Assembly: GCA_022495005.1 (NCBI GenBank)
Contig: JAGYXB010000665.1
Span: 868,001-932,000 of the forward strand
DNA from: Rhyacophila brunnea
Taxonomy: Eukaryota > Arthropoda > Insecta > Trichoptera > Rhyacophilidae
Reading direction: 5' to 3'
Length of the DNA stretch: 64,000 bases
Shown: positions 45,700 through 56,527 of the stretch, piece by piece
How the letters are laid out: the number at the start of each line of letters is the position of its first letter
How positions within the stretch are numbered: the stretch's first letter is position 1
Translations under genes and position numbers: made by a program
The notes under the pieces: generated by a model
Databases searched by the model: none
What the model saw: the letters and a program-made list of their open reading frames with translations, nothing else
Told to the model about the DNA's origin: nothing

Positions 45700-46830
45700 T
45701 GTGTCATCATCATCAGCCTGAATCTATCCACTGCTGGACGAAGGCCTCTCTAAGCTGATTCCACTTTTCTTGGTCTTGTGCGTTGCTTTTTCACGTACTT
45801 CCGCAGAACTTTATCATTTCACTGATTCAGCGGCCTCTAGATCTACCTTGCGGACGTTTTGTACCTCTTGGATACCATTGGATGACTAAATTTGTCCAAC
45901 GATTATCCCTTTTTCGAGCTATGTGTCCAGCCTATTTCCATTTCAGGTTTTTAACAAACTCTATTGCATCGCAAACCCTTGTCTGTCCCCTTTTCCGCTC
46001 ATTCCTCTTTTTGTTCTTTCGCGTTATGCCCAGCATGCACCTCTCCATACCATGATGTCTAAGTTTCTGGATTTCTCCTTTACTTGGGGTCCATGTTTCA
46101 CACGCATATGTGATTACGGGATGAACAGAATGGTTGAACACTTTGAGCTTTAGGCACAGTGGGTGGTCACTTTTGAAGATTCAGGCCGCCAAAAGCACTC
46201 CAGCTTAACTTTACTCTGCGAACAGTTTCATCAAATAAACATACATCTATAGACATTTGTTGTCCCAGATAGATGTAGTTTTTCACCTGTTCGAGCTGAG
46301 TGCCATTGATGAGGATCTCTTTTTGGCCCGCAAAGCAGTTGAATATGACTTTCGTCGTTGTTACATTTATTTTCAAGCCTACGTTGTTGCTTACTTCAGC
46401 GACTTCCTGCATTCTGCTTTGGAGGTCTTCTGAGTCTTGCAATAAAATTATTATGTCATCGGGAAAGCGCAGATGACTCTGGTATTCTCCAATTATGGGC
46501 ATCCCTTTGTCATACCAGTCAAGGTAGCTATAAATAGTTTAGGTGATAGTATATGACATTGTCGGACTCCTTTGCTGAAATCTGCGTGATGGTTTATGAA
46601 AATTGACAGATGATGTTGCGCTACTGTATATCTTAATATTTATATAGCGCCCGGGAATTCCTTGATTTCTGAGTGCATCGTTATGGAATCGAACGCCTTT
46701 TCATAGTCTATAACACCCATGCATAACGGAAGCTTTTATTCCTGGCACCGCTCTATGATTTCTCTGACGATTTAGATATGGTCCATAGTGCTTGATGTGT
46801 ACTTAAATGAAAAGACGTGAGGACAACATA
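45700..46830 (-). pseudogene. RTE-like LINE reverse transcriptase, 5'-truncated
   Basis: The longest LINE copy of this family. Minus-strand blocks in order from 46830: YTSSTMDHI, IVREIIERCQE, MGVIDYEKAFDSI (about 46715), FSKGVRQCHILSPKLF, then MPIIGEYQSHLRFPDDIIIL (the usual YADD/FADD reads FPDD), SRMQEVAEVSNNVGLKINVTTTKV, YIYLGQQMS, WSAFGGLNL, then ITYACETWTPSKGEIQKLRHHGMERCMLGITRKNKKRN and KWKxxGHI. Frameshifts and stops are frequent, and the first Asp of the catalytic pair is preceded by Pro instead of Ala. The 3' end carries GATGATGATG, a typical RTE tail. Confidence 0.8.
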
Positions 46831-47308
46831 TTGACTCTGGGTACGTTAAACTTATTTTTTGACAGTAATTATAGACAATCTGAATGATTGTAAATTAGAT
46901 AATTTAAAAATAAAAATAAGGTTAGAAATAGTACACCGGATTTCTTGCCGACATATCGACCGGCATTATTTATAACAAGAATCAATAAAGTTTTAGTGGA
47001 TTTATCAGTTTATTTTAGAAATAAAGAAAATACATCATTGTAATTAAGCAGAGATTTGACCAGGTGGTTAGGACACCTAATCAAACCTAATTTCAGCAGG
47101 CACCGCTAGTGTACTTACCAATATGAATACTTCCTAATGAAACAATACAGTTCACGAATAACATGTAACAATTCAATTTTCTTAGTTGCTCAGATATTCA
47201 AATGTTAACTCGATGAAAATAAATATTTTGAGAACGGTTTTATAAATATATTTATATTATCTTTTAATGTTTATTAATTTATCAAATTTATCAATTAAAT
47301 TAACTAAA

Positions 47309-47528
47309 TAAAAATACACATTAATTAAAATACTATGTTATTGACGACTTAAATAAATTATTTTGTCAACACTTAAATTTAATCATTTTTTTTAAATTCT
47401 TATCTCTTCTTCATCACTATCATCATGACGTGGCGGTCACTCTGATTCATGTTTTTTTTATATATAAAAATACACATTAATTAAAATAATATGTTATTGA
47501 CGACTAAAATAAATTATTTTGTCAACAC
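47309..47528. repeat. 64-nt direct repeat pair
   Basis: 47309-47372 and 47465-47528 are nearly identical (AAAAATACACATTAATTAAA and TTATTGACGACT...TTTTGTCAACAC), about 156 bp apart. Confidence 0.8.
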
Positions 47529-47639
47529 ATGTTTTTTTTTATTTTTTTTAATTGTTTTCAAATAGTTTATACATCATGCGTTTTTAAGGGAGAAGCTTTC
47601 TAATTTAATTGTTATAAATTATACATAATATTATGTTTA

Positions 47640-47790
47640 AAACACCTCAGATATATTATATAATATACCAAACTGGAAAAAAATTTTTTGGAAGAAAAAA
47701 ATACGACGCACGACGGGTATGAACCTGTAATCACTGAATTCCTGCCAATGTTATTTACCAATTAAGCTACGCGCATCCTACTCAATTACG
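47640..47790 (-). mobile_element. tRNA-derived SINE
   Basis: The minus strand has an A-box region TAGCTTAATTGG and B-box GGTTCATACCC, then a TTTTTTTC body. Confidence 0.55.
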
Positions 47791-48429
47791 GCGAATTTAA
47801 CTTGTAGTTCTTACATGAAACTGCGTTAATATTGGCTATCTGTTTTTAATAAAAGAAAAGGTTTAATTAATTGTTATAATTGTTACACTTTTGCCGTAAA
47901 ACTTTTTCATATCAACTCACACTAACCTTGTAATAGGATCATAAGATCATTCCTTTGATACCTTTATATACGAAAGGTAGAGAAAGCTGTTATTTTATTG
48001 TCAAATACATTCGGAACAAACTTGGTTAATATCGTCGAGAGTAATTTTTAATGGGACACCCTAATAAGACCCGAGGCTAAGATGACTACCTAACAGTTAA
48101 ATAACTCACGTATCATCGTACGCCTATGTAAAACGATTACATGTTTAAATCGTTCATTTTTGATGAAAAGTATAATGTGGTAATACCAATGAAGTTGAGG
48201 ACAACCTTATCTAGAAGACAAAGTCTAAATAAAGTGGCGTCAGTAGGAAAGCAACACATTGGCTTCTCATATCGAAGGTTCCAGGATTGATTAACAGCAA
48301 AGTTACAAAACATCTAAGTATGTGATTTTTTTTAAAACAAATTGTTTATTTTACTAATGTAATAAGATCCTTGTAGCATATTGTAGTGTAAAAAAAATAA
48401 ATGAAATAGTGAATCTGACGAAAGATTAC

Positions 48430-48545
48430 TAAGAATAATGATTAGATTAGCAGTAACTCATTATGTATTATTAGCAGTAATTGTTATTAGTAAGTATAAT
48501 TAAGTAAGCAATAATTATTAGTAAGTATTAGCAGTAACTCATTAT
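48430..48545. repeat. degenerate tandem repeat of TATTAGCAGTAA
   Basis: AGCAGTAACTCATTATG occurs at both ends of the block, with TATTAGTAAGTA and TAGCAGTAA units in between. Confidence 0.6.
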
Positions 48546-48754
48546 GGATTAATTTATTGCAAACTTCACACTATCATGACTCGCATCTGTCGTATATCAT
48601 GAGCATTTCTAAATAATTTTCAGTCATTTTGAGTCACTCAAATAATCAATACTTTAATTCAGTAAATGTGCAGATATAAACCCAGCAACTTCAATTTATC
48701 ATTAATAGATGGTACCTATTTTGATTCACACATTTCGAATACTATATCATCATT

Positions 48755-49000
48755 GACATCATCTTCCGGGGTCAATCCACTGCTGAGTGAAGACCTCCCT
48801 TAGCTCCCTTCACTCTTCTCGGTCCCTAGTTATTCGCACTTAAAACTTTATGAGTTCGACTACCCAGCCAATTTCTGGGCACCCTTGTGGTCGTTTAGTG
48901 TCCCTAGAGTTGGTACCTATCTATGACGACATTTGACCAGCATCCACTCAGTTCGGACCATTGCTATATTTTCATCTCTATCACATCTAGGGATTGCAAT
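48755..49000 (-). mobile_element. RTE-like LINE 3' fragment
   Basis: CATCATCTTCC, then GGTCAATCCACTGCTGAGTG, CTCCCTTAGCTCC and ACTCTTCTCGG. Same 3' arrangement as at 10.8 and 45.7 kb. Confidence 0.55.
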
Positions 49001-49840
49001 ACCGTGAATCATAATTCATTAAATATTTAATATACATTGAAACCTCTTTACGATCTTATTATAACAAGATTCTAACATTATTGGACGTGGCTTAGTTCTG
49101 CAACATAAATTAATTTAGTTAACATCAGATGTAAACTTAAATATCACAATATTACTGTCTTACTTTTCTGTCAATTTACAAAATTGCAATATTTTTAATT
49201 ACTTTTCATATAGGTACTCGATATTCTAGTACTACGCCGTAAGTATATGTCAAATTATTGTGAGAGTATCCTACCATTTGTTTTCTTTTACGATCTGATT
49301 AAAATAAGCAATTCCTATATTTTCGTGTTAGTATATTTTTCAAATTTATAATTTGCGTTTACGTGAAGGTATTTTTTCTTTCACCTTACCCCATTTAATC
49401 CATCTCCTCTCTGTCTCACTTTTTCTTATATATTTAAATATATTTTCTCTTATACGTTATAGATAAATCGAGACAAATACATATATATAAAGTAATCATT
49501 TCAAGATTCTGAATAACTTGAATTACCATATCCTTTCAGATATATATTAAAAAGTAGATACCATTAAAACAGAGAACATTTCCTCAAACTGTATAACTAT
49601 TATTAGTATAATACCACCAAAGTTTGACAAAGAAATAGTCATCGTTGAGAAGCTATTCCCTACTTACCTGTATGTAATGTCAACTCTATGATTTACAGTA
49701 GAGCTTAGGCACATGCGATTGAAAAGTTTTCCGACTTTGTGCTATTACCATGACATGATATTAAATGGTTTATTCGTACCATTAAATTAATATAGTAGAT
49801 AGCTACGCCAAAAATCCACAACGAAAAGCGTATGTACCTT

Positions 49841-49941
49841 CTTCTTGTTGGTGTGACATTATTTGCAGGTTCTTGCTTAATAGTTTTCTTCGTTTTCATT
49901 ACGAAAAAACTTAAAAGACAAAATTGTTGTGACGGTGTCAT
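49841..49941 (-). CDS. possible first exon of an unknown gene
   Basis: I do not recognise the product. Starts MTPSQQFCLLSFFVMKTKKT and continues IKQEPANNVTPTRRR before a donor-like GTACAT. The basic, polar composition is not typical of random AT-rich translation, but no partner exon was found downstream on this strand. Confidence 0.15.
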
Positions 49942-50404
49942 ATTACTCGTACTTTGTGTTTACACCCGGCATAATTAAAAAATGTCGAGTCAGATTTTGG
50001 CCGTTATAATTTAAATTAAGCACCTGAAATCCTAAATAAACGTCACGTAAAATAAATTGTCTGGCAAAACTCCCCCACACCCACATCCCCTACTACTCAA
50101 GATAATCAGATTTGCCCTTCACACCCTCCTTCATTGGTGTGCATTTTATCTTATTTGTCAACAGGCCCATTAAATAATTAATTCGTGTGATAAAAAAAAC
50201 TGTGCTATCGTATTATATTGTGAAGAATAGAAAATATATATGAAAAACAATAAGTTACAAACAGTGTACAAACATCAACTATATTTTCCATAATTTAGAA
50301 CACATTTATTTTATTTTACATTAAAATCAGAAAACTTATCGCTTGGGTAAATGAAAGACTGAAAGTACATACTTACCAGCATGAATATATATTATATATA
50401 TCAT

Positions 50405-50660
50405 CTATGTCATCATCAGTTAGAGTCGATCCACTGTTAGATGAAGGCCTTCTTTAGCTCATTTCACTCTTATAGGTTCCTAGTTGTTTGCACACAAAAT
50501 TTATAAATCATAAAAAATCAAATTGGTGATTATAATCGGATGCATTTGGAATCAAGTAAGACCTGTGTCAACACACGCAAAATGCAGTGTCGTGTATTTA
50601 AACCCTAAGATGGTACGTCCACATATACAATCAGTGGCGGGTTTAGGGGCATGGATTCTT
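50405..50660 (-). mobile_element. RTE-like LINE 3' fragment with hAT-like end
   Basis: CATCATCAGTTAGAGTCGAT and GATGAAGGC mark the LINE 3' end. GATTATAATCGGATGCATTT and GGAATCAAGTAAG recur at 59703. CAGTGGCGGGTTTAGGGGCA at 50633 resembles a hAT terminus. Confidence 0.45.
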
Positions 50661-50865
50661 GATGCACTGACTAGTTTTGGTTTTGACTCTCATTTTGAAA
50701 ATTTATTATAATGATTCATGACAGCCAATTAGAGATGACTAATAACACATAAGCAATAATATTAGTACCTAGTTTTTTGTTTGTATCTATTTAACTGGTT
50801 ATGGTATGGTCCCATTATCCTTTGGGTAATATTTATATTGGGTAGGTAATATTTATATTACGCCC

Positions 50866-51060
50866 ACAATGGCCGCGCGGCTTAAGCGTCGGCCTATAGC
50901 ATCGTCGGTCCCAGGTTCGAATCCTGGGTCTGGAAAGTATACATATTGTTTTTCAATTTGTGAATGAGTCTGACATACATTTCTCGTAAAAACAAAATCT
51001 GTTAATATTTAGAAACGTCCCATAATTATGATATTATTAGGATCGGACATGGTCGAAAAA
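50866..51060 (+). mobile_element. tRNA-derived SINE (Leu/Ser-type head)
   Basis: Head ATGGCCGCGCGGCTTAAGCG (A box) and GGTTCGAATCC (B box), body ATATTGTTTTTCAATTTGTG, tail AGGATCGGACATGGTCG, then an A-rich run of over 15 nt. It is the best-preserved copy of the family. Confidence 0.75.
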
Positions 51061-51403
51061 AAAAAGAAAAAATATTTTATACTCACTTTCGTAGGGATAA
51101 TAAGGTATAATTTAATAACGGTCTGACTGGTTTGAAGTGTTTCGAGGCCTCCTTTTATTTTTTCTGACGAATCTATTGCGAAATTTACGCCAAAGAAAAT
51201 CGCCTCTCTATATAATGTAGAAATCATAGATTAGTATATTGAGTTTCTAAGATAATTATCATTTTTATCTTTTATTACTAGCTAGGATTAGAAATTTAGA
51301 AACAAAACTTAGCCTGCGCGCCCATTAACGCTGTATATAGTTGCGTTCAAACATGTGCTTCTCTCTAAACTCCACGCAGGTATACCTAGCTAACTGTCTA
51401 CAT

Positions 51404-52367
51404 CAGTGCTCCGCAACCGGTGCGCCGCGGCACATCAGTGTGCCGCGAGACGATGCTAGGTGTGCCGTGGTGCAATACCCAAATTTGCGTACATGGCTTA
51501 TAATATATTTGAGAACCTGCATGAACTTAATAAAACAATGCAAGGTCAGAGTGAAAATATATTGACGTGCTCTGATAAATTAGAAAAATTCGAAAATAAA
51601 CTCGAACTTTGGCAGGCGTTGAAGGCAAGGATTTCTACAAATGTTCCAAAAGAACTACCAGACCACCATTGAACACAAGCAATTTATTAATTTTGGATCT
51701 GTCTCAAAAACTTTCAACTTTGCTGCAAAAGAAATTTCATCAGTACTTTCATACAATCAATGCGACTGCAGACGAAACCCTTTTAAAACCAATGCCAAAA
51801 ATTCTATAGAAGCGCTTTTCCTATAGATTGGAACGACGGGACGCTAAAACTGAACTTCGCCGATGTTACATTGGCTATTTTTTGGATTTCAGTTAATAAA
51901 AAATATCCTCGGATTTCCGACAAGGCTATCGCAGTTCAGCTCCTATTTTCGAGTAAAAAAAGTTACCTGCGGCGCTATTTTACTACGCCAGTATTGATAT
52001 TTTAAGACATGTGATTGTAGGATACACTTTATTATTATTGTGTCAATACTCGACAAATAATTATTCCTAACTTGACAACTAACCATAATTATATTAATAT
52101 AATATAACCATAAAAAAAATCGCTAAACATAAAATCAATACCATTAATTTTACCTCGAACACTATTTGAAAAACACTATTTTAGAGTATCACACTGTCTT
52201 TAACCATAGCGATAGGTAGAGGGGACCCGTCAAAGATCTTGGTATGGGGTCCCCTTCAGGATGTGGGGTCCATGTTTCAATGTATAACTTGTTTTACGTG
52301 TGGTGTGCCACGGAATTCTGGGAAGACATTTGGTGTGCCGGGGGTGGGAAAAGGTTGCGGAGCACTG
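51404..52367 (+). mobile_element. 964-bp hAT element with internal deletion
   Basis: Perfect 8-bp duplication GTCTACAT (51396-51403 and 52368-52375). Termini CAGTGCTCCGCAACC on both sides. Subterminal GTGTGCCG/CGGCACA repeats. Contains part of a hAT transposase. Confidence 0.85.
51490..51990 (+). pseudogene. hAT transposase fragment (ZBED5-like type)
   Basis: Plus-strand blocks: NIFENLHELNKTMQGQ, SENILTCSDKLEKFENKL, then a frameshift and DGTLKLNFADVTLAIFW, ISVNKKYPRISDKAIAVQLL. In intact relatives the C-terminal part reads LKLKF----L--FWISVKKEYP-IS-KAI--LL-FSTTYLCE and is the hAT dimerisation region. The central DDE domain is deleted, and stops separate the pieces. Confidence 0.7.
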
Positions 52368-52754
52368 GTCTACATAATACTAAGTATAACGAGTCAAGTC
52401 GCAACGGCCAGACATTGTAGTAGGCGCAGAATGTTAATAATATTATGATAGAGCCAACCAAATTGGATGATTTCAATTATTATTTTGTTTGGTTTTAATT
52501 GTATGTAGGTATATTATTACGGTAAATTCACAAATATATTATATATGAAATAATGGCATGTGGTATACCACAAAATATGGCGTCGCTATGAGTAATTACT
52601 CGCTTATGCTTACATCGGCTCGAGCATTTCTGATAAAGATTTATGCGATATAAAAGGTAAATCTAACAGTAATATAATTTTTTTTATAATATTGCAACCA
52701 ATTTGTAAAAGCAAAATCAATACTGAAGCTTCTAAAATATGTCTTTTAATATCT

Positions 52755-52825
52755 GTTATTGATGCATTTGAAATGAGGTGCTAGAAGCGGATGCTGAGAG
52801 TCTCATGGATGTCCAGTGAGTCGAT
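52755..52825 (+). pseudogene. short LINE ORF2 fragment
   Basis: AFEMRC, stop, KRMLRVSWM resembles the AFEMRCWRRMLRVSWMD block of LINE proteins. About 20 codons are readable. Confidence 0.5.
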
Positions 52826-53163
52826 CATCATTTTAGATTCAAGATAGATTCTGCTCGGTTTTGCAGCACACTACTCTTCAATTTTTCAGCCATATAGCCC
52901 GCAGGGAGAATTTAAAATTGGGAAATCTCGTGGTATTTAATCAGGTTGATAGTCTGAGAGAAACAGGAATACCTCTCTCCAGACATTTTCTATCCAAATA
53001 GACCCAATAAGAGTGTAGCAAGAGAAGACTAAAAATTACAACAAAATCCATCCTGGTGTAGCAATCATACCACTCAGCATTACAAGGGTGACACACTTAT
53101 GTATGTTTTGTTGTTAAAACAAAACAACGTAGCGGAAACGATCATCAGTATTTCCTCAATCAT

Positions 53164-53410
53164 AAAATTTGTCACAATTACTATGTCACCGCGTAGCATA
53201 GAGGTAATGCGTGGATGGGGGTAAACCCGGGAGATGCAGGGTTTGATTCCCTGCCGGGGTGGCTTACTTTTTTCAAAAAGATTTTTTCTATTGGTTATAA
53301 TATATTTTCTCAGAAAGTGTTTTTCAAAATTATGTATTTTCAATAATTAGAATGGTACATTCTTAAATCTTGTGAATTATTCGTTGAATAAATGAAATAG
53401 TTAATTATAA
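53164..53410 (+). mobile_element. tRNA-derived SINE, copy 1
   Basis: Head with GTAGCATAGAGGTAATGC (A box) and GGTTTGATTCC (B box); body TTACTTTTTTCAAAAAGATT; tail AATTATTCGTTGAATAAA. The acceptor-like stem is broken by one change (CACCGCG). Duplicated at 53584-53755. Confidence 0.7.
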
Positions 53411-53583
53411 ATTATTAGCAAGTTCAAGTAAGGTATATAATAAAACATATTGGAGAAATCCACGACGTCGGTTAGTAATTGAAGTAATAGGTATCTACTT
53501 TGATTTAATAAACAAAGCCGATTGCCAAAGTAGTTTGATTTAGAAGAGCGCTGATGAGTGGGTATTAAAAGTGGCCAATTGTT

Positions 53584-53755
53584 AAAATTTGTCACAATTA
53601 GTATGTCACCCCGTAGCATAGAGGTAATGCGCGGATGGGGCGTAAACCCGGGAGATGCAGGGTTCGATCCCTGCCGGGGTGGCTTAATTTTTTCAAAAAA
53701 GATTTTTTCTTTTGGTTATAATATATCTTCTCAGAAAGTGTTTTTCAAAATTGTT
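53584..53755 (+). mobile_element. tRNA-derived SINE, copy 2 (best tRNA-like head)
   Basis: Head 53607-53681: 7-bp acceptor-like stem CACCCCG/CGGGGTG, D-arm GCAT/ATGC and T-arm GCAGG/CCTGC around GGTTCGATCCC. The anticodon region (GGATGGGGCGTAAACCCGGG) does not form a normal seven-base loop, so I do not call it a tRNA gene. Confidence 0.7.
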
Positions 53756-53795
53756 CAAGACCAATAGGGTTTATAATCATTTGTTAATTACGACA

Positions 53796-54080
53796 TGTCT
53801 CTTGTAATGAATGAACAGTATTTGTATAAATAGCGAGGACAATCCATAAAACCTGATTCCACTCGTGTCCATCACTCGGTTCACTCGTCATCTCAAGTCC
53901 AGTCTCTCGGCTGTATTAACATCTTGGTACATTGCCAGTCAGTTCTATAATATAGTCAATCTCATCAGTCTATTCATACACGCGATTATAACATTACTCT
54001 GTCATCTTTATCACTGTATTTATTTATTGTTGTATCGATAAATAAATTTTAAATAAACAACGACGACATTCTCTCTCCGG
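53796..54080 (+). repeat. solo-LTR-like segment
   Basis: Starts TGTCTCTTG, has TATAAATAG at 53825-53833, then a C/T-rich stretch with several CTCG/CAGT motifs, then AATAAATTTTAAATAAA near 54040. CGACA flanks the left edge and recurs at 54064-54068. The layout fits an LTR (TATA box, leader, polyadenylation signal), but the TG...CA right boundary is not clear. Confidence 0.35.
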
Positions 54081-56527
54081 ACCACATCATCCCAAACGAG
54101 TAACGATCTTCTATCATGATACCGTAAACATAAAAAGCACTTGTCATAATACCTTAAGTGATTAATGGCATCCATTCCGAGTGGGAAGAGTTCAAACTTT
54201 CTGACCATTTTTTTTCAAATGAATAAATAACTAATAATTTATGTACTATTACTATAACTAGACTTATCGTTATTGTAACTTTAAATTGATCGATAATCAT
54301 TGCATGTATATGTTCATAATAATATTATAATGTTAAAAGTGCGATATTTTCTATAAGTAGTCCGAAATTATGCCAAATATTATATTGTAGTTATTTTCTT
54401 CCGAAAGCTTTAGCAGAAACCGATTACAAGACTTTCCTACAATCATTTTCTTTCAAATCTGTACAAAATGAAAAGGATTGATACCAACTTTTATTTGCAG
54501 TAATCTTTCCGTTTAGTTGAGCGCGCAATATAATGGTAGGTGGGTAACTAATTGAATGACACACATCGTGAAACACCGCGTCACATTATCGTTTCTTTTA
54601 TTACCCACTGGGCCAAAAAGATATTTGCTTTTTCGGCACCCCACATAGACACTTAAATTTTTTTTTTTGAATAACCATTGCAAATGATAATTTTGAATGC
54701 TAGAAAATCGGTCGGTTTTTTTGTGCGTACCTAAGTATTTATAATAATAGGTTACATATCAAACGTATAATATTAAACATTTTAGGAGTATATCCTGATA
54801 AAATAAATATAATATGCAATCACTTCCGTTTCCGTTGTTCTAATTATTCCGAAAATGTCATACCCATTTAATGCAAGCTTTAAATCTCCGAGGAGAATCA
54901 TGGATACGAGACCGGATGGTTGGAGATCTGATGTCGATTGGCAGGCCCAGATTCCGGTGATTCAACAAAAACGCTTGAGCGGCTGGCAAGGATACTGGAT
55001 ATCAGGATAGGGGGAGATGAAGGAAGTTCTTGCACGAGGTTAGGACTCGACCTGGGTTATTGGGCCACTTTTGGTGATGATATTTTTCATATAAAAAAAA
55101 TATTGCGTTTTATTTCCATTGTGGGGACGGGGTCAGTAACGAATAAATTATCTAACCTCAATAACCATTATAATAATTTATTTATATTTTTATAAATAAT
55201 GACATATTTTATTAAGTCACAACCTTTTTCAATGTGCGTAGGTACCTACACGCCATTTGGATAGTAAGTAGGTAATATATAAAATTAAAGCACTTCATCA
55301 AAACGTTTACGACTCATTGAGTTTATATTATTGAAATGATGAATGAGAGTTTTGAGATAAAGTTTTCTTTTTGGCCGCAATGTCACCGCCTTTTTCTTTT
55401 TTTACTTACAAACATACATTAACTTAATTCAGATTGTATAATAATATTACGTAATGTAGCGTTTCCGATTACTTATTATATATAATTATTATATTTAATT
55501 CATTTCAGAATTTAGTACAATTGCCATCAATTCAATGATTAAGTACACATGTATTCATAAATTGAGTCGACACCGATGGAATAACCAAATAAAAGATTTA
55601 TTATCTAAATCTTGATTTAATTTCTTCTGAGATCATCATCTTACTATCGATTCAATGAACAAAAGTTAATTCTTAGAATATAAACTTTTCGGTTTCCGTT
55701 TTTTATTCAATATGTATCTATCACTGTCTATGTAGGCGATTATGTAAACCCTTATATATTTAAAAAAATACCCAATAACGTATTTATTCAAATTATAACC
55801 GCATTATATTCTATTTCACGGAGAATATTTAATTTTTTTATTAAGGCTATTTATATACCTCAGCTGAGGCATGGTCTAAAAAGATCGTGACAAGGCGATG
55901 CGCGGATTGTGCAAATGACGCGAGCCGAATGAAATATAATTTGTCATAAACATTCAACATGCGTCCTTTTAATGTTATGTTTATTATTATATTCGTAATA
56001 ATGACATGTTTTTTTTTCAAGTACATGCGGAACGTTTTTTAGTCATCTTTACACGATTTAAGAATATATTCCTCAGACGCCATGACAAAACAAATTGGCG
56101 TACTCACAGGTCGAATATCGCTCTCCGACTGGCAACGCGGCTGAAATTTCGTTCCACATACTGTTGAAAATTATTTGCCGTTTCACTTAGTACGCTCTTA
56201 AAAGCACCAGACACCATAGTCCTCCCCAACATGGACGGTCGTCAATCACAGTTCGACTAAAACAGGTTGCAGTAATTCGGAGTATTACATGGGTACATCC
56301 TGTGAATATGTAATTAGCGTCATGTTATCGAGCCTTATATTAGTTTTGATATTAAGTCTATAGCTTACAAGAATTATCAAACAGTATATAGAAATTAAGG
56401 ATATTGTTTAATAATAACAATCAAGTAAAGTGGCTTTAGCTTTGTGATTTATTTTTCTTTCTACTTCAATGTAATTATAATACTCGTATATACATTAATT
56501 TACGCGCTAATCGTGGATTATAGCAGT
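54081..56527. other. unassigned; short GC-rich block at 54890-55070
   Basis: The block has ATG at 54899 and frames starting MDTRPDGWRSDVDWQAQIPV and, offset, AGPDSGDSTKTLERLARILD, then stops. It looks like a fragment of coding or repeat sequence of outside origin in AT-rich DNA. The rest is featureless except the palindrome CCTCAGCTGAGG near 55858. Confidence 0.4.

Noticed and set aside
53607..53681. True tRNA gene
   Set aside because: Acceptor, D and T arms are tRNA-like, but the anticodon arm cannot form a seven-base loop, and the sequence runs into a SINE body present in other copies.
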